Below are positions 1 to 11,531 of a DNA stretch of 64,000 nt, piece after piece. Location of the stretch: assembly GCA_037893225.1 (NCBI GenBank), contig JAZGUH010000199.1, positions 1,240,001-1,304,000 of the forward strand, given 5' to 3'. The notes below the pieces were generated by a model. It had not been told where the DNA came from, made no database searches, and saw only the letters and a program-made list of their open reading frames with translations. The first letter of the stretch is position 1; each line of letters opens with the position of its first letter. A program made the translations under genes and the position numbers. This DNA comes from Hippasteria phrygiana. Taxonomy: Eukaryota; Echinodermata; Asteroidea; Valvatida; Goniasteridae.

Positions 1-107
1 CCCAGACCCTTCGTGACGGCGTCGTGTTGTGTCAACTCTTGAACCACCTGAGCCCCGGTGCCGTGGACTTGACTCGGGACATTTGTCTGCGGCCGCAGAT
101 GTCACAG
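1..107 (+). CDS. Vav: Vav exon 1 (partial): CH domain, N-terminal part
   Basis: The window opens inside this exon; the first whole codon is at base 3. The 35 residues include LRDGVVLCQLLNHL and end in LRPQMSQ, which closely match the Vav CH-domain segment LRDGVLLCQLLNNL...LRPQMSQ. In Vav the CH domain does not mainly bind actin but helps lock the DH domain shut. The exon ends after a complete CAG codon (phase 0) and the donor GTAAAT follows at 108. The upstream part of the exon with the start codon is left of the window. Identification is firm because this motif is distinctive and the next exon continues it exactly. Confidence 0.93.
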
Positions 108-276
108 GTAAATATTATGACAAACCTTCAGTCCATATTACAGTCATTCAGTGCTGAAAATTACATGTCACATTTGATCGCCGCCATATCGTGAAATCCT
201 ATGTACCGTTGGTATTTATAATTTTTAAAATTCAACAGTGATTTGTTATGAAACTGGTTTATTTCATAAAACAGGG

Positions 277-741
277 TTATGCTATTATTAGCGTCAACAA
301 GCGTCAACAACTTTAAAAGCACTGTTAAGCTTAAACATGTTATTCACAATATTTAGTGGGCTCCTATGATTATTTAAAAGTATCATTAGTATTTAAAAGT
401 ATCTTAAAATGTGTGATTTTTAAGTGAAAAAGTACGACATCAACAGTGCTTTTTCCCGGCAGCCATCTTGTTTTTCTGGGATATGGTGCAATCGCGCATG
501 CGCAAAAGAGAAAACAAAGATGGCGGCGCCCATTCATCGTAATTTTGTCGTCATAAAATGTTGTTTTTATGTGGGATTGTGAACGAGAATTCGCCCAATT
601 TCTTACATTAATACGAGATGCGAGAGTTTGTTGAATATAGCTTTTGTGAAGCTTAAATGTGCATTTTGAGCTTGTTGACGCTTTGTTGACGCTGATTGGG
701 TTTGTTGACGCTTGTTGACGCTAAATAGTATGACCGCATAA
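277..741. mobile_element. Inverted-repeat element with GCGTCAACAA ends
   Basis: The left end carries GCGTCAACAA twice in tandem (291-310) and the right end carries the reverse complement four times (about 671-722). The outer sequence TTATG...CTATT is also mirrored at about 277 and 741. These are terminal and subterminal inverted repeats of a non-autonomous DNA element of about 465 bp. Its centre contains GCGCATGCGC (about 494-503, an NRF1-like motif) and AAGATGGCGGC (about 517-527, YY1-like). No transposase sequence is visible and the target duplication is not clear. Confidence 0.6.
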
Positions 742-982
742 AACAAGGCCCTACCACATGTACCAACAACCAAGTTGAATTTAAGACATATTTCTTGTCT
801 AGTTGAAAATGATTGTTCGCAATCTTACTTTCCTAATACTTCAGTCTTCACGCGATTTTACTGAGGGCTGAGGGCGCCTTAATGCTATTGACAAACCACA
901 GTGTTAAGGCGCCCGCAGTTGACAACAAACGATGTCAAACTTTGGAGTGTTGAACCTGTGTGGTCTTGGTAAGCGATATTCT

Positions 983-1376
983 CCTAAAATTTCACCATTT
1001 CTTTATTTTTTCTCATTCCAAAATGACTTTTTCAACCTAATTTAAGCAGACTTCTCTTAATTCTATTGACATCGTTTTTTGTAATTTTAAACAGTTTACT
1101 GCTGTAGAAAATGCAACTTTTCTTACGGCAGTTGCCATTCGAATCAATGCGGTTTTGCGTGTTTACTGTATGTCGCGGTGATCGCCATCTTTGTTTTCGC
1201 GTTGCGTTTTGTCATCTTCCGTCGCCGCTTTACCCGAAAACTTCCCTCAAAAACTAAAACCCTGCCCTTTATCTACGACATACCTGTTGGCTTGTAATGT
1301 CGCAATTTCAATAACCTAAAAGTGGATTTTTGTTCCCTTATAGGGAACGGGGCCCTACACTACACAATCGCCGCCA
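983..1376. repeat. Interspersed repeat R, copy 1
   Basis: This stretch, including TCATTCCAAAATGAC, AATCAATGCGGTTTTGC and GCGGTGATCGCCATCTTT, recurs at 16567-17580 with the same order and high similarity. The right end GGGCCCTACACTACACAATC mirrors the left end of the second copy (TGGCGATTGTGCAGTGTAGG). It therefore looks like a DNA element with GGCGATTGTG inverted ends. The left border of this copy is not clear; the 742-982 stretch before it shows nothing I recognise. Confidence 0.55.
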
Positions 1377-1680
1377 TATCAAGATAATGCATGAAATGTT
1401 GGGGCAGACAATTTCGTGACGAGAGTTCTACAAAATTGACAATTTTCTTACACAGCATTTTACAATGTAAACCTTGCAGTTCTGGAAGTAACTTTTGAGT
1501 GACCATACACTGTGCCAAAAAACACAAACTGTCTTCCCCACATACATGTATTACACACAAATTTCCTGACAAGAGTCTCAAAATTAAAGGTTGTGCCATA
1601 TGTTTATACATGTACATAATGAATGAATAATCAAAGATTTTCTTATTCCTAACTGATTTTGGTGGGGTATTAAAAGTAAA

Positions 1681-1963
1681 ATCTTTCCACAATCAATCAA
1701 TCAATCAATCAATCAGGTCGAGGCAATACGGCAGCTCGAGCCTGCTCAATGATCTTGGTCCAGATGTCCCGGTCCAGCATGCAGGAGCGCAGGAATTCTG
1801 TTATGGGAGTTGATTGTGGGTTATTTATTGGAAAATGGAAGTTTAATTTGTCATGTTTGTCATAAAAACATGCGTAATGACTGTCAGGTTCGAGAAAGAC
1901 TAAATACGATTTGAAGCATGGTGGGTACGATACGAGAAAGACTGAGATTGCGGGTAACACCAT
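1681..1963 (-). pseudogene. Possible non-LTR retrotransposon 3' end with (TTGA)n tail
   Basis: On the minus strand a short reading frame ends in the residues SCMLDRDIWTKIIEQARA and then AVLPRPD, followed directly by a (TTGA)n microsatellite (1692-1714 on the + strand as AATC repeats). A coding C-terminus followed by a short simple-repeat tail is the usual 3' architecture of many LINEs. I do not recognise the subfamily, and the frame upstream is short, so this is a 5'-truncated fragment at best. A chance open frame is possible. Confidence 0.35.
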
Positions 1964-2177
1964 GTGAATTAAATCTCTTCTGGGAAGATGTGTGGTTCTA
2001 AAAAGAACCGGGATGAGTGTGTAACTCGACGTTTAGGACAGTGTGCTCTGTGTGTTCTCAGGAGTGTGAGTGATGTGACGTGAGGGTACTGCAGCTTTTA
2101 TGCCTTCTGGGTGCCTAGTGGGGTGTGATGACTGGATGCTGTTGTGTGCGTTGGGGTGTGGGCAGTAGCTTGTTGGG

Positions 2178-2236
2178 TGGCTTGGCCACTGTTAATAGAC
2201 CTCGCCTTTGGCATGGTCCATTAACAGTGGCCACGC
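2178..2236. repeat. Short inverted repeat
   Basis: GGCCACTGTTAATAGACC and its near reverse complement GGTCCATTAACAGTGGCC are separated by about 17 bases, giving a hairpin of about 17 paired bases. No other copy is evident in the window. Confidence 0.5.
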
Positions 2237-2454
2237 CCCTCCTCAGTTATGATTGACCTGGTAAAGACCGGTTCATCACACTTTTATCTCCTATTTTATA
2301 AGTATTTTCAAACAAATTGGATGTATGTTTCTTGGTCTCAAATGTCGTTGCTTAAATTTTCAATGAATTTGCAGTGACTGGTCATCACAAATGACAAAGG
2401 TGGACGTACAATGTAATGGGAATAATGTGGTGTTGCAACGAATGTTCTTCTTAA

Positions 2455-2669
2455 CCCCTTGGGCACAGTATTTTACGGGAGACGTCGGGGTGTTGCAGCG
2501 GTTCTGGCAGCCAATTCGAACTGCTACAATATGTTTGTGCAGTCAAGCATGACATACACAATAATCCAACAATGGATTGAAACAATGCACAAACGGCGGC
2601 CAATGGCGTCATCCGGCCTGGTGGCACTTTTTTTTTGGACGCCATATGGCGTCATCCGTACGCAAGGGA
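2455..2669. mobile_element. piggyBac-like MITE (CCCCTTG family), copy 1
   Basis: A 215-bp element flanked by TTAA (2451-2454 and 2670-2673). Ends are CCCCTTGGGCAC and GTACGCAAGGGA. The interior GGATTATTGTGTAT, GGCGTCATCCGGCCTGGTG and a CAGTCAAG motif are shared with copies near 21.4, 26.4, 30.6, 44.0, 52.9 and 53.1 kb. TTAA targets and CCC-type ends are typical of piggyBac elements; no transposase is encoded, so it is non-autonomous. Confidence 0.75.
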
Positions 2670-3010
2670 TTAAAGGTTTCCATTCACAACTGCGCTTAGT
2701 CCATTTGGGAATCAATCCCATCTATGAGGAAGTTTTCATAATCAAGAATTTCTTAATGTCATGTTTTGGGAAAATTGAAGACTTCGGGGTTTGGTTTGAG
2801 TGAAGTATTTCGGCATTATGTCTAGACATGATACAGAGTTGCCTGAAGGGAAGTTCATTTTCTGTGCTTTAACACGTTCTGTATGGCATCAAATTATTTG
2901 GGAAAGGAGTATCATACACACAGACTGTACATTGTACATGTATGGGTACAAATGCACATATAGTTTAGTTTTTGTGGACTGTAGACCCGTTGTCGTACTT
3001 CCCCAATACG

Positions 3011-3170
3011 TCCGAGGACAATGCTTTGTGTTTCCTATTGTTCCTTTAATATAACCAACCCCCATAGACTAAGCACGTATCCTTACGTTCGAGGACCGAT
3101 TTCAACAAAAGACTCTACATTCGAGGACTGAAAGGTTTCTTTGTGTTTCCTTTCTCCTCTTGTCCTCGGA
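3011..3170. mobile_element. MITE with TCCGAGGACAA ends, copy 1
   Basis: Ends are TCCGAGGACAA and TTGTCCTCGGA, exact inverted repeats. The interior contains GCTTTGTGTTTCCTATTG, CCATAGACTAAGCACG and GAGGACCGATTTCAACAAAA. Near-identical copies lie at 14836-14995 (reverse) and 57468-57626, with diverged ones at 9533-9708, 33991-34340 and 58231-58388. The matching flanks (CGTACTTCCCCAATACG) in two copies suggest the real borders reach about 20 bases further out. Confidence 0.7.
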
Positions 3171-3225
3171 GATATATACAGTGCACGTACACACCTACTG
3201 GTACATGTATGTAGGTCATAGGTTT

Positions 3226-3401
3226 GAGGTCTTGGCGTTTTTGAGGTCTTGGCATTTTTGAGGTCTTGGCATTTTTGAGGTCTTGGAATTTTCGAGGTCT
3301 TGGCATTTTTGAGGTCTTGGCATTTTTGAGGTCTTGGCATTTTTGAGGTCTTGGCATTTTTGAGGTCTTGGCATTTTTGAGGTCTTGGCATTTTTGAGGT
3401 C
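3226..3401. repeat. 17-bp tandem array, 10 units
   Basis: The unit GAGGTCTTGGCATTTTT is repeated ten times with two or three single-base variants, ending in a partial GAGGTC. Because 17 is not a multiple of 3, all three frames of the minus strand are open and give a shuffled Lys/Asn/Ala/Thr/Ser-rich peptide; this is not a gene. The array is a minisatellite next to the preceding MITE. Confidence 0.9.
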
Positions 3402-3979
3402 GTAGAAAAATGGAGCCAGCAATCTTGGGGACTTTGAGTATACATTTTTTTGTAAAACTAGCAAAAATTTACCCTGTAGAAAAGGATGTCCATCTCGTGT
3501 AACTCTAAAAAATCGTTTCATTTGTTTTTGTAGACACTTTATAGAAAGATGGTTTGATGAGGAACAGTACGTTTGTAATTAAAAAAACAAAAATTTAAAA
3601 ACAAAAGTTTAGTGTCCCTGCTTGCTTCCTTTTCAACATCTCCTTTTTTTTCTTTTCTTTTTTTTCTTTCTTTTTTTCTTTTCGCCTTTTCCCCCCAAAA
3701 AACACAAACGGAAGAGAGGAAATCTAGTCAGTCTGTTTTTAATAGATTCGGTAGAATCCAAAGTTGCCGGAAGCCATCTTGACCCAAAAAAAAAAATGGG
3801 GTCATTTTGGAAAATACTGTCTGGAAGGATATAAAAATAGAAACCAAAACTCAGAGGGTAAAATTAGACCAACAAATTGCTCAGATAAAATGCACTTGCA
3901 CAATCAGCTGTTATTTATCAGATGTTGAATCATAATCACTATCATACAAATCACATGTCGTCCAGACAGTTCGGACAGT
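3402..3979. other. Unassigned intron sequence with pyrimidine run
   Basis: Contains a T/C-rich run (about 3640-3700) on the + strand and an A-run near 3787. No coding or mobile-element signature recognised. Confidence 0.5.
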
Positions 3980-4486
3980 CCAGACTGGGTTTGACCGAAT
4001 ATTCAATACTCGCAGATATCCAAGTTTTTCATACATGTACGTCGGCTGCAACTGCATGCCACACTGGTAAAAAGTTGCACGCAAAGCACGCCGGTGTTTT
4101 ACGTGTGGTGATCGATATTATGGACCGCCCGATTGACTTTTTTTTTGCATGCGCCTGTTGTATCAAGATCATTACGGGTACGTACATGTACGTATAACAT
4201 TCGGATAACAAGAAGCCAAACTCCAGCCTGCGTTTTTGCAGTTAATTATTATATAAGTATGAAAGGTTTTACAGATGGGAACAATAAACCTCCATCCACA
4301 AAAAGTTACCATCGACAAAAATGTGGCATTTGACACTGCTAATGCCGTACATTTTTCTGTTAAAAAGCATAGTTGTATCTGTACGTGGGTATATTTTTAT
4401 TTTGAATATTCCAAAGAGCAAAATGGTATTCGATTACTCGGTTGACGATCAAGTATTCAAATATTTGGCATATTTGGGACAGCCCT
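3980..4486. mobile_element. hAT-like MITE (TAGGGCTGT family), 5' truncated copy
   Basis: Shares with 36216-37117, 12204-13562 and 56360-56904 the blocks GCTGCAACTGCATGCC, TAAAAAGTTGCACGCAAA, GATCGATATTATGGACCGCC and AACAAGAAGCCAAACTCC. It ends at GGGACAGCCCT. The left terminal TAGGGCTGTTC is missing. The AT-rich TTCGAATATTCG motifs typical of the family are diverged here. Confidence 0.7.
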
Positions 4487-4744
4487 TCCCTCTGGAAGGG
4501 CACCCTTCCTTTTTTTGAAAAAAGACTTGACTTTTTGTCCTGACCATAAACATTGTACATGTGGGTGTTTATTTAAATATGGGTACCAAAGTGTGACATT
4601 GGTGTCAATATTTCAAAACAGGTTTATTGTAACTTTACAGATATGGATGTCAAAAGCACTTCTCATACATTGCATTAATAGGAACATTTTCCTTATCATA
4701 CTTCATATCCCCAAAATATACAGCTTTAACCTATGAAGGGTACT

Positions 4745-5640
4745 TGATATGTTTCACGTGTAACAAGGAAACCAAAGTTCCATTTTGAATTTCAGCAACT
4801 GCTGACATCAATAGGTATACTGGAAGAAAACACCACTTGTGGACAGTTGTATGAGTACCTTACACTGTAGCAGAATAATTAGAGACAGCTGTTTGACCTT
4901 CTCAGAAAAAACAGACAACGTTTTTCAACAAGTTTTGTTGGATTTGCTCATTTTTGTAGAGTGTGTATCTGAAATTTTATTTCTGGACAAAGTATAAGTC
5001 TCTTTCAGTGCAAATGTAGGATATAAATTGAAAGGAAGATCAACTTCAAATATGCATTCCTAAAATCGTCATTTCAAAAGTGGAAACGTACAGGGGTAGT
5101 GCTCAAATAGGGGGTTTCACGTGTAACTTGGAAACCAAATTTGTGGTATCCATGTTACATGTGAAACCTGGAACAAACATAACTTGGATACAATGCAAAT
5201 GTTGTTCCACAACAGCAAAAACAACACAATTTCTGTACAATTGTAGGAGTACCTCAAATTGTAGAAGGTAATTAGGAACTTGCAGCTTGTTTTACCTTTT
5301 TCAGAAAAGACAAAGCCTTTTCAAGAATTATGTTGAATTTGCAAATTGTTACTTCTTGCACACCTGAAGTTGTATTTTTGAGAAGAAAATCAGTGCAAAT
5401 GCAGAATATAAATTGAAAGTGACACCACTGAAATTACATGACATTCTACTGGTATGCATTCTTAAAATAACCCCTGCGGTAGTGCTCCAATTGAGAGTTT
5501 CACATGTAACTTGGAAACCAATTTGTTACACGTGAAACCTGAAACAAACGTCAAGTGGAATATCATGCAATTTCAATTCCAATACAGCATTTCTGCACAA
5601 TTGCACAATCATTTGTCATTAGTTTTTTTAAATCAGCCTT
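4745..5640. repeat. Diverged tandem duplication, about 370-390 bp period
   Basis: TTTCACGTGTAAC followed by GGAAACCAAA occurs at about 4755, 5115 and 5500. Shared downstream blocks include CAGTGCAAATG, AATATAAATTGAAAG and a TATGCATTC motif. The first two units are complete and the third is partial. Each unit also has an inverted partner of the terminal motif (TTACATGTGAAACCTG, TTACACGTGAAACCTG), so the unit may itself be a small inverted-repeat element duplicated in tandem. Confidence 0.6.
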
Positions 5641-8600
5641 GATAATTTCCATCAGCTGTGTAACTTAAATTGCATTTTCATCTCAGATAAAACTGTATAG
5701 TGGCTCAATGTGTGTAAATGAAAAAATAAAACATGATTTGAGAATTGCTTTGTTTTGACTTTGTTTCTTGTGTGTCAGGGCCACCTTTAGTAGTTTGTTT
5801 AACCAAAACTGCAAACATTCCTTCTCCCAATAAAGATACTTGTAAGCCCAACATTTCAAAACTGCTTTAGAACATTTTTAACACTTTGAACAAATTTGGA
5901 ACAGTGATGGAATTGTTGAGACCAATTTTCAATGATATTTTATACCAAAATCAGGCCTCAACCTTAAGCTTCAGAGGGGCCAGGCCACTTGGCCGCAAAG
6001 GCTCCCCCCCAAAAGAGGCCACCAAGGCCAACTGAAAGGGCATCAAGGCCATTTTCAAAATTGTCATTTATTGATGACTTGATGTACTTTCCTTTAATTT
6101 CAATATGGTGTTCGACTTTTCAACCTGTATATTGTTCATTGTTACTACTGTTCACATGCAATGACACTGCTTGAATAGTTGTAAAAATAAAGTAAAATTA
6201 AAGAATATCAAGATACTTGTACCACTTGGTGTTGTGTTTGTTAATGTTTTTTTTTGTAGCACTAGTTATTAGCTCCCCCCCCCCCCCCCCCCCCGTTTTC
6301 ACCCAATCCTCCCATGTTTGTTAAAATTCCCCCACCCCCTATTAAATTCCCCATCCACTCATTTGGGAAAAAAAATCAATCCCCCAGCCCAACACCCACC
6401 CTCCCGCACCGCACCCACCCACACTGAGCGAAATCTGCTGCTCTGAAAATTTCCAGAATATAGAATTTGTGAAAAAAAAATCATTCAGAAAAAAATATGA
6501 ACCCCCAATGATTTTTAAATCCCCCCACCCCTTATTAAATTAAATCAGGCATGAGAATGCAAAATCACAAAAAGAGTCTGAAAACTTAATCTGGTCCAGA
6601 ATTTTAAAGTATTTCAAGTTAATTCAAGTTAATTCGTCAAACAATCCACAAGGGAAACTTCAAGTACAGTGTATTTCAAGTTACTGTAAAACTCGCAATA
6701 CCACTGCCTGAAAAAACACCCAATGGTATTCTTTGGATTTGTGACCGACACAAAAATCGTTTTAGACAAAATGTATTTCAATCAAACACCAAACCAAATT
6801 GTAAAAGAAGTAATTAAAATGTTAACCGGGATGCATCGCAATACATCATCTATTAAATATTATCACGCTGAAATAATTTATTTAGCCGTGCAAAATTAAC
6901 GCGGAATAATCTTCCACGCGGCATGTCATATATAAGTACATCGAAAAATCCCGTTTCTAAATCACGGTGTACAAACTGAACTCCTCTTTTGAACGTCTTA
7001 CTACGCATGCGCGTTTTTGGGCTAGCCTTTTTTTCAAGGCGCGGATTTAAGCAGTGATCCCTTGCATACACGTGCTTACAGTTGTAATAATTCTTTGAGA
7101 CTTGACCAGAGGTTACGTACTAAAGAGCATGACTCTTGTCCAGAAATGGTTTGTTATTCCGAGGCGGGCTGAGCGGTCGTCATCTTCTGGATCTGGATCG
7201 TTATACTCCGACAAAACGGATACCCACATCACATCAGAGTTTGTGACCTATGACTTCCCCTGATTTAGTCTGTTTAAGTTTCCTTTCCAGAGTACGATTT
7301 TACGAACCGTGAATTATTTATGCCTGTTGTTATAATCACTGGAGGTGTTCTTAAAAATGTTTTCAAAACGTTTTTGAACGACAAAAAAAATGTTCAGATT
7401 TGTTTGGGGCTCGTTTCTCTGGGGTATTCACAGGGCCATATCGTCAAAATTGTGTCATCAACTTCATTATTCTCATCAGAAAAACACATACTTGTACATG
7501 AAATACTACTTAACACAATGTTTTACAAAACCACCCATGTACCTTCCCGTAACGTTTGGTGAAGCCTAGCCAAACGGCCGGAGGATCATGGCCCAGAATG
7601 GTGGTCTTCGACGGGTCGTCGGTCGTACTGCGCGGCGTGCATGCGCGGCGTGCGTGCATGGCATGGCATGGTGTGCAACACGTAACTCCGGAAACGAAAA
7701 AGATTCCAGGTCCCAGTCCAGAATCGTGCAGACTAATAAAAGCCATACTTCGCATGTTATATGGGTACATCCGGGTACGTCTCCACTGACTTTCATTCAT
7801 AAAAAGGACGTGAGGAAATGCAGCCGACGCGTCCCAATGTTTCAACACGTAACGAAATCGTGAGAAACGAAATCTGCCGACGCGAAGGTTTCCGTGCTGT
7901 AGCTCCGTACGGACGATGGAATTTAAGTTGGAAATGGTTCCAATATATTTAGTGGCTCACCACCTTTATATTAAACCCCCCAAAATATTACATCTGGGAT
8001 CAAGCTACTTGTATTACTGTCTTGAACAGCTGAGTTTCACGCGTAACATCCGAGAAACGAAATGTTACGTTGTGATACTAAAATACGAGACCCTCTAACT
8101 ATTGATCAGACAAAGAACTTTCGCAGACACAAAGGATTTATAAAGTCTGTTTGTCATATACTAGTTTAATGCATAAGAAACAATTTTTAGCATGAGAATA
8201 ATACAGGATGGTCTTGTACAATGAAGATATATTAAAATGTCACACAAAATTAGCAAAAAACACGGGGAAACGACCTCTTTTTCAGACTCCATAGCCTGAT
8301 GTAGTATTTTTTTTTTTTGCATAACTGTAAAGTTTGTTCACAAATATATGCTTAACGACTTAATATAATTCAAACTTCCTTAGGTATTATCAGTAAAATG
8401 TTATAAAACAAGAACTGCTGCAAGGTCGAATTTCACCATTGGTACCCATATTTAAATAAACACCCATGTGCATGTAACTTCATGAGCCCTCTAGACAGGA
8501 GACAATATCAGGCCTGTGTGTCTGTATACTTGACCTTCCCAAGTTATCAAAGGATCTACAAAAGAAAACAAAACATTCCAGGAAAACATTCTTGAGATAC

Positions 8601-8809
8601 TGCCTCAGCGGGGAACCCTACTTCACAAGAGTGTCCACATCTCCCTCGAAGGTATTTGCTCTGGAAGACTGAAACAAAATAAACGGAGCCAAAGGCCTCC
8701 TGAAGTTTTCTGTTTGTTTGCAGTTTGGCAGCGCATTAAGGTCACCGTACAGTCTTTGATTTGAACATTTATAGAATTTTACATTAGCCCCCATCTGCTC
8801 ACTTCCGCA
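5641..8809. other. Unassigned intron sequence
   Basis: No gene recognised. Notable composition: a 21-base C run (6274-6294) in a C-rich low-complexity tract (6270-6540), a NRF1-like GCATGCGCG at about 7010, and a GC-rich stretch with repeated GCGGCGTGC and GGCAT motifs (7625-7670). Open frames here are short and overlap on both strands without codon-like structure. Confidence 0.5.
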
Positions 8810-8958
8810 TTGAAAGCGAGGCCCTCAGTGCTGAACAAACAGTGCTGTTCAACAGATTCATTCATGCATGAATGGAGCACGCCATAAATGGCAGAGCAGC
8901 GCACGTTCAGCTCAGGAAGTTGTTTACTTACATCTAGCACTGAGACCCTCGCTTTCAA
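8810..8958. mobile_element. Small inverted-repeat element
   Basis: TTGAAAGCGAGG..CTCAGTGCT at the left is mirrored by AGCACTGAGACCCTCGCTTTCAA at 8936-8958 (given here in pieces: AGCACTGAGA, CCCTCGCTTTCAA). The 149-bp unit is MITE-like; no second copy seen in the window. Confidence 0.55.
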
Positions 8959-9532
8959 ACCCTGGAATTGCGCAGATCTGTGCAATGGACATCATTCGTC
9001 GTCGAATGTATTTGGATGATTTTGAGGTTCACTGACCTCTAAATCCATGTCGTACATGACTTTCTGGGTTGGTTAACACGTGTACAATATCCATGCTTTA
9101 ACCCCAACAGTCCTAAATCCTCCAGAATCACGCATATTTCTCTCAGCAATCAACATCCTCTTTAAAACATGACTTCTTGAGTTGCATACTGTAAATTTAT
9201 ACTAAAAACGTGCATGGTTAATATTCAGACATGTATACGTGTAGTGTCAATGTGAACATTTCCATGATGCACAGCATATGTATGTATACAGGTCTATTTT
9301 CATGAACTTCCAGGCAGCACATTCCTACAAACTACATGTACGTAAATACATTTAGCATTGTGTAAATAACAAAGAGCCCTGTTAAACTGAGGTCAGTCGA
9401 CCTTGCCCCTTTTTGCAAAGTTTGCCTATAAAACTGGACACAAAGTGTCTAATCTGTACTAACAGGTATTTCAATCAAATGGTTGTACATGCATTTGTTA
9501 TTCCTGTACTTAAAGTTTCCATACAGTAGTAC

Positions 9533-9708
9533 TCTCCCCACCATCCTGGTCAGGACTTTCTATTGTTCCTGCTACACACTGACCCATCCCCATAGTCTAA
9601 GCACATGTTTACTCATGAGGACACCTTCCAGTTCCAGACAAAAGAAAAAAAATGTGAAGACAGCATTGTTCCATTTGTTATACCCTCTTTTTTGTCCTCA
9701 CCAGTACG
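9533..9708. mobile_element. Diverged copy of the GAGGACAA MITE
   Basis: Order of blocks matches the copy at 3011: a TTTCTATTGTTCC block, CCCATAGTCTAAGCAC, GAGGACA, a CAGACAAAAGA block, and TTTTGTCCTCACCAGTACG at the right end. Much more diverged than the other copies, hence older. Confidence 0.5.
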
Positions 9709-10360
9709 TCAATAATAATAGTACTATATCTGTATGCTACATGTACATACAAACATTGTGTGCACAGTGTGCATTTAAATGCATGATAAAACGGCTTGCT
9801 TCATAAAGTAATTGTCTGCAACTTGTAGTTCTACATTGTACAGTTCAGTCTGTGAAGTCGGCACTGCGCACACTGCCTGTTTCTGGCCCGTACGCAGAAC
9901 CCATATTGAAAGTCCGGTAAAAAGAACAGCAGTTGAGCAAAAACAAGTATGCAATGCACGTACATGTACATGTACACCCAGTTAGTGTACAAAATGTACT
10001 GTACCAGGCTGTTGGTGACTTGTTTTGTGTTGGGGGCAGTGAGCCGTTCCAAAGGCCTTTCAAATGACTACGGGGGAACTCAAACCCCAATGAATGCATT
10101 TGGTAACCAGCAGCCGTGGGTCTTAAAAAAAAAAAAAAAACTTTTGTAGAAGTTTCTATGCGTTAAATACAGCTGTGATAGCATCCTGTCATGTGCTTGA
10201 GAATGGAGTCATGTATTATTCCAGTTTCTGGATTGTTACAATGTGATGTCCATTCCTGAAACCCTCATTTTCTATTTTCTTTGGTTTTCTTTGCAATAAA
10301 TACAGTGTACAAGATACACATGGTGCCACACTGTATTTTTTTTATGGAAGTCACCCAGTT
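9709..10360. other. Unassigned intron sequence
   Basis: Contains two TACATGTACATGTACA runs near 9960 and a 17-base A run at 10125-10141. Nothing coding. Confidence 0.5.
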
Positions 10361-10363
10361 TAA

Positions 10364-10505
10364 CCCTAACCCTGCCAGACGCAGCACAGTGCATCTGTGG
10401 TGACAGCTTGACCTTGCTGCACTCTGCACACAAGTCAATGTGACAAAGTATGCAATCTGATGCGTCTGGCAGGGTTTCTAGCCAAAATACCCTGGAGGGT
10501 TAGGG
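10364..10505. mobile_element. TTAA-flanked MITE with CCCTGCCAGACGC arms, copy 1
   Basis: A 142-bp element between TTAA (10360-10363) and TTAA (10506-10509). It starts CCCTAACCCTGCCAGACGC and its right half holds the mirror GCGTCTGGCAGGG followed by GGTTAGGG. A copy in the opposite orientation lies at 53924-54062, also between TTAA sites. TTAA with CCCT ends suggests a piggyBac-like origin. Confidence 0.7.
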
Positions 10506-10976
10506 TTAAGGCTAAAAGCCACTCTAGGTAAAGGGCTACAACAGAGGTGGCCGAGTTGGCCATGTTTTACATACGTGTACAAAGTAGGTTGCCAGGGCTA
10601 CTACCCTTACGGTTTTCCTGGGTCCAGGTCTAAATAGAAGATAAATCTTCAAAAGATACCGAAGAAATTATCACAATTTCCATACCAAAAGACCCAATGC
10701 AGGAGTCTTTCCTTGAAGTGTACAATGTCAGCAGTGTGTTGACAAAATGTCACCTGTGAGTTTTTTGTATGAAAAGTTTAAAGAACCCAAGACATTTTGC
10801 AATTTACAATGTACAGGTACAATGTACATGGAAATTAAATGAAGAACCTTGGCCATTGATGTATAAAAAAGAAAACAAAATTCTCATGGATTAATTTGTA
10901 CTGTACTGTAAAAAAAAAATGCAAATTGAGCATGTGTAAACTTACATAATTATACATAATGTATGTATAGTATAAT

Positions 10977-11156
10977 GGGCCGGTCACACTGGCCATGATA
11001 ACGATGACGAAAACAAAAACGATGCAAATCAACACTCTCTATTGGTGGATGGAACGCGCGCGTATTACACGCGCGACAATTCCACCAATCAATGGCGTTC
11101 ATTCTCACTGGTTTTGCTATCGTCGTCGTTGTTATCGTGGCCAGTGTGGCCGGCCC
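10977..11156. mobile_element. Palindromic MITE with GGGCCGGTCACACTGGCC ends
   Basis: The left terminus (10977-11010) pairs with the right one (11123-11156): GGGCCGGTCACACTGGCCA and TGGCCAGTGTGGCCGGCCC, followed inwards by AACGATGACGA and TCGTCGTCGTT. Interior repeats ATTGGTGGATGG and CCACCAATCA also mirror each other, so almost the whole 180 bp can fold back. Its end motif resembles those of the elements at 28521 and 30571. Confidence 0.75.
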
Positions 11157-11269
11157 TTAAGCGCTGTATGAGAACCTACAGAACCCTTCAAGAAGCTCGG
11201 TCATTGTACAGTACGTTTGTTCCTCCAAAACCCTACAGTTGGAGGTACATGTATTTGAAGGGTTTGAAA

Positions 11270-11531
11270 TCTGAAATGATGGATCCAACACCATCCAACA
11301 ACTACTATGTATAATGGATCCAACAAGATCCAACCAGAAGATTTATGTGGGATCTTGTTGATCTGAGCAGTGAACACGGGACATTTTGTTCTAGAAGTAC
11401 ATAATGTACGTATTGGATTCTGTTGGATTCAGGAGGCTGTACACTGCACTGCAATAACTGTTGGATGTAGCACGGTCCTTACAAAATTCTTGCAAGAAAG
11501 GTGGGGTTTATTCATTTGCCATAGGGTGACA
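11270..11531. repeat. ATCCAACA-rich repeat fragment
   Basis: Several direct and inverted copies of GGATCCAACAAGATCCAAC and the mirror GATCTTGTTG occur within 80 bases. Similar ATCCAACAAAATCCAAC blocks occur at 39613-39770 and 40310-40410. Possibly a degenerate relative of that element. Confidence 0.4.

Noticed and set aside
3083..3521. Minus-strand open frames rich in Lys-Asn-Ala-Lys-Thr-Ser repeats
   Set aside because: They are all translations of the 17-bp tandem array; every frame is open because the unit has no stop in any frame.
6274..6294. C run as a regulatory or replication feature
   Set aside because: Simple homopolymer; similar G or C runs occur at 15980, 39867 and 54113 with no common context.
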